NCBI GenBank assembly: GCA_002926195.1
Contig: MZXQ01000008.1
Coordinates: forward strand, 1 to 20,015
Reading direction: 5' to 3'
Length of the DNA: 20,015 bases
From: Candidatus Methanomarinus sp. HR1
Lineage (GTDB): Archaea; Halobacteriota; Methanosarcinia; Methanosarcinales; Methanocomedenaceae
The position numbers were made by a program, and so were the translations under genes. Positions 8,116 through 15,338 of the stretch are shown piece after piece. Numbering within the stretch: position 1 is the first letter of the stretch; each line of letters begins with the position of its first letter. The notes beneath the pieces were generated by a model. The model saw nothing but the letters and a program-made list of their open reading frames with translations, was not told the DNA's origin and ran no database searches.

Positions 8116-8153
8116 CGCCTTGTTGGTACAAAAACTTAAATGGGATGAATTAT

Positions 8154-8444
8154 ATGGATATCGATCTTAATAAAGTATTAAGAAATGTAGTTAAAACCGG
8201 AACAGTATTTATCGGTTCCAAGCAGACAATTAAGGCTGTAGATAATCAAAAAGCCAAGGTTGTGATATTATCGTCAAATTGTCCGAAGGACATTGAAGAT
8301 AGAATTGCCGGGAAAGTTCCTCTTATTAACTATCCGGGAATTGGAATTGAATTGGGCACCACCTGCGATAAACCATTTTCGATTGCGGCTATGGCAGTTA
8401 TCGAACCAGGTGAATCCGATATAATGGCAGTAAAAGCACAATAA
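8154..8444 (+). CDS. rpl30e: 50S ribosomal protein eL30 (L30e)
   Basis: This 96-residue protein is of the L7Ae/L30e RNA-binding fold. Family-typical segments are LRNVVKTGTVFIGSKQTIKAV (residues 9-29), KVVILSSNCP (35-44), YPGIGIELGTTCDKPF (60-75) and the ending AVIEPGESDIM. It is a component of the large ribosomal subunit in archaea and eukaryotes. ATG 8154 is preferred because GGGATGA (8142-8148) is an SD with 5-nt spacing and the product then starts MDIDLNKVLR. An in-frame ATG at 8145 would overlap that SD. The place between rpoA2 and nusA is the conserved archaeal order. Confidence 0.95.
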   Translation: MDIDLNKVLRNVVKTGTVFIGSKQTIKAVDNQKAKVVILSSNCPKDIEDRIAGKVPLINYPGIGIELGTTCDKPFSIAAMAVIEPGESDIMAVKAQ

Positions 8445-8454
8445 AGGGATATAA

Positions 8455-8883
8455 TTGAGTGAAGTCAAACTTAATTTAGATGGAATGCGCTATATAGCAC
8501 TATTTGAGAAGTATACCGGAGCTACGGCCAAAGACTGCTTAATGGATGAAGAGAATGACAGAGTGATCTTTGTTGTAAAAACAGGAGAAATGGGCCTTGC
8601 TATCGGTAAGAATGGAGAACATATCACTAAACTTGTTAAAGATATCGGACGCCAGATTGAGGTTGTAGAATATAACGATGACCCGATCATTTTTATAAAA
8701 AACCTGATGCAACCTTCTAATCCGACTAATATCAAGATAGTGCATAAGAATGACAAGCGTATAGCTTATGTAGAAGTAAGAACTAAAGAGAAAGGTCTTG
8801 CTATAGGACGAAACGGAAAGAATATAAAAAAAGTTAAGATCCTTGCCAAGCGGCATCATGATATCGATGAAATTATAATATAA
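8455..8883 (+). CDS. nusA: Archaeal NusA-like transcription factor with two KH domains
   Basis: This 142-residue protein consists essentially of two KH RNA-binding domains. It lacks the N-terminal polymerase-binding and S1 domains of bacterial NusA, as is normal for archaea. The KH loops are seen as GLAIGKNG (residues 47-54) and GLAIGRNG (114-121). The family is associated with transcription elongation or termination, but its archaeal role is less defined than in bacteria. Start is TTG at 8455, 11 nt after the rpl30e stop, with a GGGAT element upstream. The last residues (DIDEIII) end just before the rps12 SD. Regulation is likely shared with neighbours. Confidence 0.93.
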   Translation: MSEVKLNLDGMRYIALFEKYTGATAKDCLMDEENDRVIFVVKTGEMGLAIGKNGEHITKLVKDIGRQIEVVEYNDDPIIFIKNLMQPSNPTNIKIVHKNDKRIAYVEVRTKEKGLAIGRNGKNIKKVKILAKRHHDIDEIII

Positions 8884-8904
8884 AAATAAAGGAAGTACTT
8901 CAAT

Positions 8905-9333
8905 ATGGGAAAAGGAAAATATGCAGCCCGTAAACTTATGAATAATAGAGATAAATTCAGATGGAGTGATAGCAAATTCTTAAGACGTGCACTCAGGCTT
9001 AATGTTAAAGCTGATCCACTGAGTGGCGCTCCGATGGGAAGAGCTATTGTTCTTGAAAAAGTAGGCGTAGAGGCAAAGCAACCAAATTCAGCTATAAGAA
9101 AATGTGTGAGGATACAATTAATTAAAAACGGAAGGCAGGTGACTGCATTTTGTCCGGGGGACGGGGCTATTAATTACATCGATGAACACGATGAAGTGAC
9201 TGTGGAGCGAATTGGTGGAAGAATGGGAGGCGCTAAGGGTGATATTCCCGGAGTGCGGTTCAAGGTTACTGCAGTAAATAATCTTAGCCTTAGAGAAATG
9301 GTGATAGGCCGTAGAGAAAAACCAATGAGGTAA
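8905..9333 (+). CDS. rps12: 30S ribosomal protein uS12
   Basis: This 142-residue protein is uS12, which sits at the decoding centre of the small subunit. The decoding loop KQPNSAIRK (residues 58-66) and the second conserved loop around CPGDGAINYIDEHDEV (83-98) are intact, as is GDIPGVRFKV (112-121). The N-terminal extension (MGKGKYAARKL) is of the archaeal/eukaryotic type. It starts with ATG at 8905 after a GGAAG element and is followed only 4 bp later by rps7. Confidence 0.97.
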   Translation: MGKGKYAARKLMNNRDKFRWSDSKFLRRALRLNVKADPLSGAPMGRAIVLEKVGVEAKQPNSAIRKCVRIQLIKNGRQVTAFCPGDGAINYIDEHDEVTVERIGGRMGGAKGDIPGVRFKVTAVNNLSLREMVIGRREKPMR

Positions 9334-9337
9334 CTGT

Positions 9338-9898
9338 ATGTATAAATTATTTGACAAATGGGAATATTCGGATATTCAGGTGGATGATATGAGTATGTCG
9401 AGATATATTAATATCAAGCCTGTTATAGTTCCATATTCCGGAGGAAAACACGCAAAGAAAAAATTCAATAAGTCGAACCAGAATATAGTGGAAAGACTTA
9501 TTAATAAGATCATGCTAACTGAACTTAATACAGGCAAAAAGATGATGGCTTACAGGATTGTTGAAAATTCTTTTGATATCATTAATAAAAAAACAAAAGA
9601 AAATCCGATACAGGTTCTGGTCAATGCTGTTATCAATGCCGGACCCAGAGAGGAAACTGTCAGGTTAAAATATGGGGGAATTGCAGTTCCGAAGGCAGTG
9701 GATTCAGCACCTCAGCGCAGGGTAGATGTTGCATTGAAACTTATTGCTAACGGAGCACAAAAATCATCATTTAAAAGCCGTCGCTCAATTGAAGAGGCAC
9801 TGGCAAATGAGATTATAGCGGCTGCCAATTATGACGTAAAATCTTATTCAATTAATAAAAAGGAAGGAAAAGAACGCGTAGCAAAGGCTGCAAGATAG
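9338..9898 (+). CDS. rps7: 30S ribosomal protein uS7
   Basis: This 186-residue protein is uS7, which organises the 16S 3' major domain (head) and touches the E-site tRNA. Recognisable parts are NPIQVLVNAVINAGPREETVR (residues 89-109), KYGGIAVPKAVDSAPQRRVDVALKLI (111-136), and a C-terminal ANEIIAAANYDVKSYSINKKE. ATG 9338 is used. The N-terminal 20-30 residues are variable in the family, and an internal ATG (residue 18) is a less likely start. It is closely packed between rps12 (4 bp) and the EF-2 gene (12 bp). Confidence 0.95.
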   Translation: MYKLFDKWEYSDIQVDDMSMSRYINIKPVIVPYSGGKHAKKKFNKSNQNIVERLINKIMLTELNTGKKMMAYRIVENSFDIINKKTKENPIQVLVNAVINAGPREETVRLKYGGIAVPKAVDSAPQRRVDVALKLIANGAQKSSFKSRRSIEEALANEIIAAANYDVKSYSINKKEGKERVAKAAR

Positions 9899-9910
9899 TG
9901 AGGATATAAC

Positions 9911-12103
9911 ATGGGACGAAGAAAAAAAATGGTTGAGCGCGTTACAGTGCTTATGAATGAACCCGAGATGATACGAAATATCGGTATTGTAGCACATATA
10001 GATCATGGTAAAACTACGTTAACTGATAATATCCTGGCAGGTGCTGGCATGATCTCAAAAGAACTTGCCGGGAGGCAGTTGTTCACTGATTCTGATGAAG
10101 AAGAACAGGAGAGAGGGATCACTATTGACAGTGCATGTGTCTCAATGGTACATGAATATCAGGATAAAGAATATCTTATCAATCTAATTGATACACCAGG
10201 GCATGTTGATTTTGGTGGTGATGTTACCAGAGCAATGAGAGCCGTAGATGGTGCTGTGATTGTAATAGATGCTGTGGAAGGTACTATGCCACAAACCGAG
10301 ACTGTATTACGTCAGGCCCTTAAAGAACATGTTAAACCAGTGCTATTTATCAATAAGGTTGACAGGCTCGTTAATGAGTTACAGGTTGATCTTCAGGAAA
10401 TGCAGAACAGACTTGGTAAACTAATAGACCATGTAAATAAGCTGATCAAAGGCATGAATGAAGAAAAATATAAAGCAGGGTGGCGAGTAGATGCTTCAAA
10501 CGGTACTGTCGCGTTTGGTTCTGCGTTATATAACTGGGCGATAAGTGTCCCTTTCATTGAAAAATCAGGTGTTGGGTTTAAGGAAGTATATGATTTCTGT
10601 CACAAGGAAGACATGAAGAGTCTGGCAGAAAATTGCCCGCTCCATGAAGTGATGAATGATATGATCATACGGTTCTTACCCAGTCCCATTGATGCTCAGA
10701 AGGATAGAGTGAATGTCATCTGGCATGGCGATAAAACTTCAAAAACAGGTAAAGATATGATGGAGGCTAACCCTGATGGAGAACTGGCATTCATGGTCAC
10801 TGATATTTCTATGGATCCCCATGCAGGAGAAGTTTCTACTGGTAGGCTCTTTAGCGGTTCTATTAAACGTGGTATGGAAATTTATGTCTCAGGAACTACA
10901 AATACTAACAGGGTTCAGCAGGTAGGAGTGTTCATGGGTCCTGAACGATTGGAAGTGGAAACGATCCCTGCAGGAAATATAGCAGCTGTTACTGGTATCA
11001 GGGATGCGTACGTAGGGGCTACTGTTTCAACAATAATGGATATGATCCCGTTCGAATCAATCAAACATGCCAGTGAACCTGTAGTTACTGTGGCAGTAGA
11101 AGCTAAACATATGAAGGATCTGCCAAAATTGGTCGAAGTGCTAAGGCAGGTTGCTAAAGAGGATAATACTCTTAAGATCACTATTAATGAAGAAACCGGA
11201 GAACATCTATTATCAGGAATGGGTGAGTTGCATCTTGAGATCATCGGTCATAGAATCGAAAGAGATAAGGGTGTAGAGATTACAACAAGTGCACCTCTTG
11301 TGGTATATAGAGAAACAGTACAGAAACATGCCGGCCCAACCGAAGGTAAGTCTCCGAATAGACATAATAGGTTCTATATTGATGTGGAACCATTAGATAA
11401 TGAAATTGTAGACCTTATTAAATCCGGTGAGGTATCTATGCGTATGCCTGAGCTGGAACGCAGGAACAAGTTCATGGAGAATGGAATGGCAAAAGATGAG
11501 GCTAAAGGCATTACCCAGATATATGAGTCAAATATTATCATTAATATGACAAAAGGTATTCAGTATCTGAACGAGACTATGGAGCTTATTATAGATGGAT
11601 TTGAAGAGGTCATGAAGGCAGGACCATTAACAAGAGAACCCTGTCAGGGAATCAAGGTTAGACTGGTGGATGCAAAACTCCATGAAGATGCAATACATAG
11701 AGGACCTGCTCAAGTGATACCTGCTGTTCGATCAGCGATCCATGCAGCTATGCTTATGGCAGATGATACTCTTCTGGAGCCGTATCAAAAGGTTTTCATC
11801 CAGGTACCTCAAAATAATATGGGTGGAGCTACCAGTGAGATCCAGGGTCGTAGAGGTGTTATCAGTGATATGAGCCAGGAAGGTGACATGACTATTATTG
11901 AAAGTAAGGCACCTGTGGCAGAATTGTTTGGATTTGCCGGTGATATTAGATCAGCAACAGAAGGTAGGGCAATGTGGAGTACTGAATTCGCTGGATTTGA
12001 AACTCTACCTAACAGTCTGTTAAAAGAAATTGTAACACAGATACGTCAGAGAAAAGGATTGAAGCTGGAAATTCCTAAACCCAGTGATTTTATCAGTCAG
12101 TGA
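9911..12103 (+). CDS. fusA: Elongation factor 2 (aEF-2, ribosomal translocase)
   Basis: This 730-residue GTPase drives tRNA/mRNA translocation on the ribosome. GTP-binding motifs are AHIDHGKTT (residues 28-36), DTPGH (94-98) and NKVD (148-151). The switch I region around RGITIDSA (68-75) is intact. Later domains contain MGELHLEI and, in domain IV, DAIHRGPAQVIP with His596. By family comparison this His is the site of diphthamide modification made by the Dph enzymes, which are not encoded in this window. ATG 9911 follows GTGAGGA by a few bases and gives the typical start MGRRKKMVERV. Overall the sequence reads like a Methanosarcinales EF-2. An 80-bp gap separates it from tuf. Confidence 0.98.
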   Translation: MGRRKKMVERVTVLMNEPEMIRNIGIVAHIDHGKTTLTDNILAGAGMISKELAGRQLFTDSDEEEQERGITIDSACVSMVHEYQDKEYLINLIDTPGHVDFGGDVTRAMRAVDGAVIVIDAVEGTMPQTETVLRQALKEHVKPVLFINKVDRLVNELQVDLQEMQNRLGKLIDHVNKLIKGMNEEKYKAGWRVDASNGTVAFGSALYNWAISVPFIEKSGVGFKEVYDFCHKEDMKSLAENCPLHEVMNDMIIRFLPSPIDAQKDRVNVIWHGDKTSKTGKDMMEANPDGELAFMVTDISMDPHAGEVSTGRLFSGSIKRGMEIYVSGTTNTNRVQQVGVFMGPERLEVETIPAGNIAAVTGIRDAYVGATVSTIMDMIPFESIKHASEPVVTVAVEAKHMKDLPKLVEVLRQVAKEDNTLKITINEETGEHLLSGMGELHLEIIGHRIERDKGVEITTSAPLVVYRETVQKHAGPTEGKSPNRHNRFYIDVEPLDNEIVDLIKSGEVSMRMPELERRNKFMENGMAKDEAKGITQIYESNIIINMTKGIQYLNETMELIIDGFEEVMKAGPLTREPCQGIKVRLVDAKLHEDAIHRGPAQVIPAVRSAIHAAMLMADDTLLEPYQKVFIQVPQNNMGGATSEIQGRRGVISDMSQEGDMTIIESKAPVAELFGFAGDIRSATEGRAMWSTEFAGFETLPNSLLKEIVTQIRQRKGLKLEIPKPSDFISQ

Positions 12104-12123
12104 CACAAAGTTTAAAAGCATGA

Positions 12124-12165
12124 AAGTAATATGTACTTAAAAAAATCAATAAATATTAATAATAA
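12124..12165 (+). promoter_or_regulatory. Candidate internal promoter for tuf
   Basis: The 80-bp gap between fusA and tuf is very A/T-rich. GAAAGTAATATG (from about 12122) resembles BRE plus TATA, and AAATATTAATAA near 12151 is a second TATA-like run. Either could give tuf an extra start site, as expected for a very abundant protein. The choice between them is not settled by the sequence. Confidence 0.3.
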
Positions 12166-12183
12166 AAATATGGAGGATTGAAA

Positions 12184-13452
12184 ATGGCAGAGAAACCGCA
12201 TTTGAATCTTGCAGTAATCGGTCATATCGATCACGGGAAATCAACTCTTGTTGGTCGACTAATGTATGATACTGGTGCAATTGAAGCGCACGTTATTGAG
12301 AAATATAGAGAAGAAGCAAAAGCAAAAGGGAAAGAATCATTTGCTTTTGCATGGGTTATGGACTCTCTTAAAGAAGAGCGAGAAAGAGGTATAACTATTG
12401 ATATCGCACATCAGCGTTTTGATACTGATAAATACTATTTTACCGTAGTGGACTGTCCGGGACACCGTGATTTTGTTAAGAACATGATCACAGGCGCATC
12501 CCAGGCAGATGCTGCAATTCTTGTGGTATCAGGAAAGGATAGTGTTCAGGCACAGACAAAAGAGCATGTATTCTTATCCAGGACCCTGGGAATCAATCAG
12601 TTGATCATAGCAATCAATAAAATGGATGAGGTCAACTATGATGAAGCAAAATATGAAAAAGCAGTAGAAGATGTTAGCGTTTTATTAAAAATGGTTGGTT
12701 TTAAACCAAGTGAAATTAGTTTTATTCCGACATCTGCTTTTGAGGGAGATAATATAGCTTCATCAAGTGAGAATACCAAATGGTATAAAGGTCCTACTAT
12801 TCTGGAATCACTGGATACTCTAAAAGAACCTGAAAAACCCACCAAGCTGCCACTGCGTATCCCGGTACAGGATGCATATACTATCAGTGGTATCGGTACT
12901 GTTCCTGTCGGACGTGTGGAGACAGGTACAATGAAAAAAGGAGATAAGGTTATTTTCCAACCAGGTGGTGCATTAGGTGAAGTAAAATCAATAGAGATGC
13001 ATCATGAGGAAGTACCTGAAGCAGTCCCAGGTGATAATATTGGCTGGAATGTAAGGGGTATTGGTAAGAATGATGTTAGAAGAGGTGATGTTTGCGGGAT
13101 GGCTGATAAGCCGCCAACTGTAGCTGAAGAGTTTACAGCACAAATTGTTGTACTGCAGCATCCGTCTGCAATTACCGCAGGGTATACTCCTGTGTTCCAC
13201 TGTCATACAGCACAGGTAGCCTGTACATTACTTTCACTTGATAAAAAACTTGACCCGAAGACAGGTGAGGTAAAAGAGGAAAATCCTTCATTTATAAAGA
13301 CAGGTGATGCAGCTATTATAACTGTAAAACCTACCAGGCCACTTGTTATTGAGAATGTGAAAGAGATCCCTCAAATGGGACGCTTTGCTATCCGTGATAT
13401 GGGACAGACAGTCGCGGCTGGCATGGTTATTAGTATAAAGGCGAGGCCTTAA
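12184..13452 (+). CDS. tuf: Elongation factor 1-alpha (EF-1A, EF-Tu equivalent)
   Basis: This 422-residue GTPase delivers aminoacyl-tRNA to the ribosome. GTP-binding motifs are GHIDHGKST (residues 13-21), DCPGH (90-94) and NKMD (145-148). The insert KYREEAKAKGKESFAFAWVMD (40-60) and RGITIDIAHQRF (68-79) are of the archaeal/eukaryotic type. Domains 2 and 3 are complete and end with MGRFAIRDMGQTVAAGMV. ATG 12184 is chosen because the SD GGAGGA (12172-12177) lies 6 nt ahead. The in-frame TTG at 12178 directly abuts the SD. The stop codon sits in the loop of a hairpin followed by a T-tract. Confidence 0.98.
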   Translation: MAEKPHLNLAVIGHIDHGKSTLVGRLMYDTGAIEAHVIEKYREEAKAKGKESFAFAWVMDSLKEERERGITIDIAHQRFDTDKYYFTVVDCPGHRDFVKNMITGASQADAAILVVSGKDSVQAQTKEHVFLSRTLGINQLIIAINKMDEVNYDEAKYEKAVEDVSVLLKMVGFKPSEISFIPTSAFEGDNIASSSENTKWYKGPTILESLDTLKEPEKPTKLPLRIPVQDAYTISGIGTVPVGRVETGTMKKGDKVIFQPGGALGEVKSIEMHHEEVPEAVPGDNIGWNVRGIGKNDVRRGDVCGMADKPPTVAEEFTAQIVVLQHPSAITAGYTPVFHCHTAQVACTLLSLDKKLDPKTGEVKEENPSFIKTGDAAIITVKPTRPLVIENVKEIPQMGRFAIRDMGQTVAAGMVISIKARP

Positions 13453-13475
13453 GCCTCTCCATTTTCTTTTTTAAT
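13439..13475 (+). terminator. Hairpin plus T-tract at the tuf stop codon
   Basis: GAGGC (13443-13447) pairs with GCCTC (13453-13457), and outer GG/CC pairs extend the stem to 8 positions with one mismatch. The tuf stop TAA lies in the loop. A run of T residues (13462-13472) follows. This looks like an intrinsic terminator or attenuator reducing flow from the abundant tuf message into rps10, whose own start is 44 bp downstream of the tuf stop. Confidence 0.55.
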
Positions 13476-13495
13476 TAATTTCGGAGTAATTATTA

Positions 13496-13807
13496 ATGGC
13501 ACAAAAAGCAAGAATACGACTCTCAGGTACCAGTCCGGAAACACTGGATAAAGTATGTAACCAAATTAGGAGTATTGCAGATAAAATCGGTGTTAGTATC
13601 TCAGGTCCAATCCCTTTACCAACAAAAAAATTAGTTGTACCTGTTTTGAAGAGTCCTGATGGCGAGGGAACTTCTACATGGGATCACTGGGAAATGAGGG
13701 TTCATAAAAGACTTATTGACCTTGATTCTGATGAACGGGCACTGCGACAGCTTATGCGTGTTCAGGTACCAAAGGACATTAGTATTGAGATTGTTTTGAC
13801 TTCATAG
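13496..13807 (+). CDS. rps10: 30S ribosomal protein uS10
   Basis: This 103-residue protein is uS10, a head protein of the small subunit. Typical segments are KARIRLSGTSPETLDKVCNQI (residues 4-24), GPIPLPTKKLVVPVLKSP (37-54), WEMRVHKRLIDL (65-76) and the C-terminal VPKDISIEIVL. ATG 13496 follows TCGGAGT with suitable spacing. It is the last gene of the + strand cluster, the usual place next to tuf in archaea. Its stop codon abuts the stop codon of the opposite-strand U32 gene, so any terminator must lie inside that gene's 3' end (a T-rich stretch at 13808-13825). Confidence 0.96.
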   Translation: MAQKARIRLSGTSPETLDKVCNQIRSIADKIGVSISGPIPLPTKKLVVPVLKSPDGEGTSTWDHWEMRVHKRLIDLDSDERALRQLMRVQVPKDISIEIVLTS

Positions 13808-14662
13808 TTATATATTTTCTATTATATGTTGTAATTTATCGGGTTCATACATATCAGCATTGACAATTATACGTTCTAATCCCTGAAATTCCCTGCATTT
13901 ACTCTTCATAAAAACAGTATTTCCAAGTAAATATAGAGTTGGAAATATTTCTTTCATTTTTTGATCAGGTTGTGCAAATCCCGGTGGTGTACCTGAAAGG
14001 TCAAACATATCTGCCAGTTGAAGTTCGATAGGTGTATTACACCTGGAAGTACAATTAGGTGGCTGTTCATTATAGAATCTGGAAGTATGGCAGGAACGAG
14101 CATATGCAACAGCAATGAACTCAAAATGTGCTGCAACCGGCAATCCAAGTTCAACCGCAGCTTTGACGGTATTTGGTTCCATATCGGTTTCTAGTGCACA
14201 GATACCCAGATTGGTAATTAGATCAAAGGTCCGGGTGTAATTCAGGTTTGTTTTAAGAAAAGCTTCTTTAATAATATCAGTTTCATCTCTTAGTAAGTGT
14301 TCAACCCACGGACAGGCTTCTGATGTGTGTACAATTCCACGTCCTGCTGCAATTTGGTAAAAATTATTTGTTGAATTACTGTTATATAGTGAATATAATA
14401 TCCCCATATCATTTACTACGAGTCTGATTCCGGATGGTAATGCCTTGATATATTTTAGCATTTTTTCATAATGCTTTTGTGGAGTGATAGGAGTGATTAC
14501 TGATAAATGCTCTATTTTATTAGCAGTTTTTCTTATTTGATCAAGTTTGGGTAGTTTGAATACACAACTTTCGCTACCCAATCCGATCTTTAAGTTAAAT
14601 CTGTCAGATAGAGCTCGTATCTGATCTAATTTTGTGATATCTGCGGTACGAATCTCAATCAT
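13808..14662 (-). CDS. U32-peptidase-family iron-sulfur protein, UbiV-like (function unknown)
   Basis: This 284-residue protein shows U32-family traits: a barrel-like repeat of strands and helices, VVNDMGILYSLYN (residues 82-94) and a CHTSRFYNEQPPNCTSRC block (191-208). Cys191-x12-Cys204-x3-Cys208, together with Cys33, reproduces the spacing I recall for the four 4Fe-4S ligands of bacterial UbiV (about 39, 180, 193, 197). U32 members act in oxygen-independent hydroxylation of quinone precursors (UbiU/UbiV) or of RNA (TrhP, RlhA); protease activity is known for few. The substrate here is unknown, and the place between ribosomal genes and the rRNA operon would suit RNA modification. Start ATG at 14660-14662 has only a weak GGAA element upstream. 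It converges on rps10 with no gap. Confidence 0.75.
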   Translation of the reverse strand: MIEIRTADITKLDQIRALSDRFNLKIGLGSESCVFKLPKLDQIRKTANKIEHLSVITPITPQKHYEKMLKYIKALPSGIRLVVNDMGILYSLYNSNSTNNFYQIAAGRGIVHTSEACPWVEHLLRDETDIIKEAFLKTNLNYTRTFDLITNLGICALETDMEPNTVKAAVELGLPVAAHFEFIAVAYARSCHTSRFYNEQPPNCTSRCNTPIELQLADMFDLSGTPPGFAQPDQKMKEIFPTLYLLGNTVFMKSKCREFQGLERIIVNADMYEPDKLQHIIENI

Positions 14663-14673
14663 GTTAGTTCCAG

Positions 14674-14702
14674 TTAAGTATAACTTGATATATCAAAAAT
14701 GC
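14674..14702. repeat. Left arm of a 29-bp inverted repeat
   Basis: It pairs with 15117-15145 at 27 of 29 positions. The arm includes the 12-bp palindrome TTGATATATCAA (14685-14696). It ends 11 bp upstream of the U32 gene start, so it may also act as that gene's TATA region (GATATATC is about 28 bp before the ATG). On the inner side, AATGC-TTC-GCATT forms a small hairpin. Confidence 0.9.
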
Positions 14703-14976
14703 TTCGCATTTATATATGCCTATTAATCCTGATCATGTGCATTTGTTTATTAGATATCAGCCAGCATATTCCGCAAGTTATATACAAGGTAATCAAAGGT
14801 ATAAGTAGCAGGATACTCAAGAAGGAATTTCTTCATTTGAAGGAAGGGTGCAGTGATCATCTATGGGCTCCAAGCTGTTACCACGGCTCTGTGAGTGCTG
14901 GCTTATGTGCTTGAGAAATATATTATAGCATACAATACATATGAGCATAATAGGAGATAATCCTGAAAAATCGCTC

Positions 14977-15008
14977 TATACAGGCCCGGGACATTTGTCC
15001 GGGGTATA
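14977..15008 (-). other. Strong hairpin within the structured spacer
   Basis: TATAC (14977-14981) pairs with GTATA (15004-15008). After a 3-nt bulge, CCC/GGG and GGAC/GTCC pairs follow around a 4-nt loop. It is G/C-rich in an A/T-rich setting. Confidence 0.7.
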
Positions 15009-15014
15009 CCGGTG

Positions 15015-15052
15015 ACTTGAAGCACAAGAAAGTTTCTTGTTAACCTTCAAGT
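15015..15052 (-). other. Second strong hairpin within the structured spacer
   Basis: ACTTGAAG (15015-15022) pairs with CTTCAAGT (15045-15052), and a second perfect stem ACAAGAA/TTCTTGT caps it after a small internal loop. In total about 15 base pairs form with a 3-nt loop. Confidence 0.75.
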
Positions 15053-15116
15053 GTCAGATTACGAATGACATATGTCATATGCCACAATTCTAAAATTAAA
15101 AATGTGAACGAAATGT

Positions 15117-15145
15117 GCATTTTCGATATATCAAGTTATACCTAA
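15117..15145. repeat. Right arm of the 29-bp inverted repeat
   Basis: This is the reverse-complement partner of 14674-14702. It lies 21 bp beyond the 5S rRNA 3' end on the - strand. Confidence 0.9.
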
Positions 15146-15163
15146 TATACCATTAAAAATAAG
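15146..15163 (-). terminator. Possible T-rich terminator after 5S rRNA
   Basis: Read on the - strand, the bases following 5S include TTATTTTTAATGG, a T-rich stretch of the kind that ends transcription in archaea. It would stop the rRNA operon just before the structured spacer. If it is leaky, the spacer would be part of the rRNA transcript. Confidence 0.35.
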
Positions 15164-15166
15164 TGA

Positions 15167-15290
15167 GTATAGCAGCGATCAAGATTTCCCAAAGGCTCTC
15201 GCACTTCAGTACAGTAAAGAACGCTGGAAGGCTTATCTGCTGTGTTCGAGATGGGTACAGGAGTTGCCCCTCCGCTATGGCCGCTATACT
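15167..15290 (-). rRNA. rrf: 5S ribosomal RNA
   Basis: The - strand sequence contains GCGGCCATAGCGG near the 5' end, then CCCATCTCGAACACAGCAG and AAGTGCGAGAGCC, all typical of archaeal 5S. The ends pair: TATAGC near 15288 with GCTATA near 15168, within a longer GAGTATAGC/GCTATACTC helix (15165-15173 and 15283-15291). Length is about 124 nt. Exact ends are uncertain by a few bases. It is the last gene of the rRNA operon. Confidence 0.93.
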
Positions 15291-15310
15291 CAATATATGA
15301 GTTTATACTA

Positions 15311-15338
15311 TAAGTGCAATCTGAATATCGCCTGAAAT
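15311..15338 (-). repeat. 3' arm of the 23S rRNA processing stem, with BHB
   Basis: The outer part (15311-15319) pairs with 18350-18358 and the inner CTGAAAT (15332-15338) pairs with 18331-18337. The 8 nt between on each side can be arranged as G-U, a 4-position central helix with one A-A mismatch, and 3-nt bulges on opposite sides. This is the geometry cut by the archaeal splicing endonuclease. Confidence 0.8.

Larger units (their letters stand above)
14674..15145 (-). other. Structured 472-bp spacer enclosed by inverted repeat; candidate RNA or long leader
   Basis: No convincing protein gene lies between the U32 gene and 5S rRNA. The 29-bp outer repeat has two A/C mismatches if the + strand is transcribed, but both become G-U pairs in a - strand RNA, so that RNA forms an unbroken 29-bp stem. 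A further 5-bp helix (15111-15115 with 14707-14711) follows after an internal loop. Inside are two strong hairpins (14977-15008 and 15015-15052) and a 14-bp palindrome (15065-15078). The - strand is the direction of the rRNA operon and the U32 gene, so this could be a processed RNA downstream of 5S, a long 5' leader of the U32 gene, or a MITE-like insertion. No motifs of SRP RNA or RNase P RNA were recognised. Confidence 0.5.

Noticed and set aside
14699..14914. 71-codon plus-strand frame starting with a hydrophobic stretch (MLRIYICLLILIMCICLL)
   Set aside because: There is no SD, its start lies in the inverted-repeat arm, the region is better explained by RNA-like hairpins, and the remainder shows no protein-like pattern. 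A tiny membrane protein cannot be fully excluded.
14700..15116. SRP (7S) RNA, RNase P RNA or a box C/D guide RNA in the structured spacer
   Set aside because: I found none of the SRP domain IV, RNase P core or clean C/D box motifs. One C-box-like string (ATAGATGA on the minus strand) lacks a credible partner box arrangement.
15117..15145. Promoter firing rightward, antisense to 5S/23S
   Set aside because: The GATATATC core is TATA-like, but no BRE is recognisable and an antisense rRNA transcript is unlikely. The symmetry with 14674-14702 is better explained as a stem or element end.
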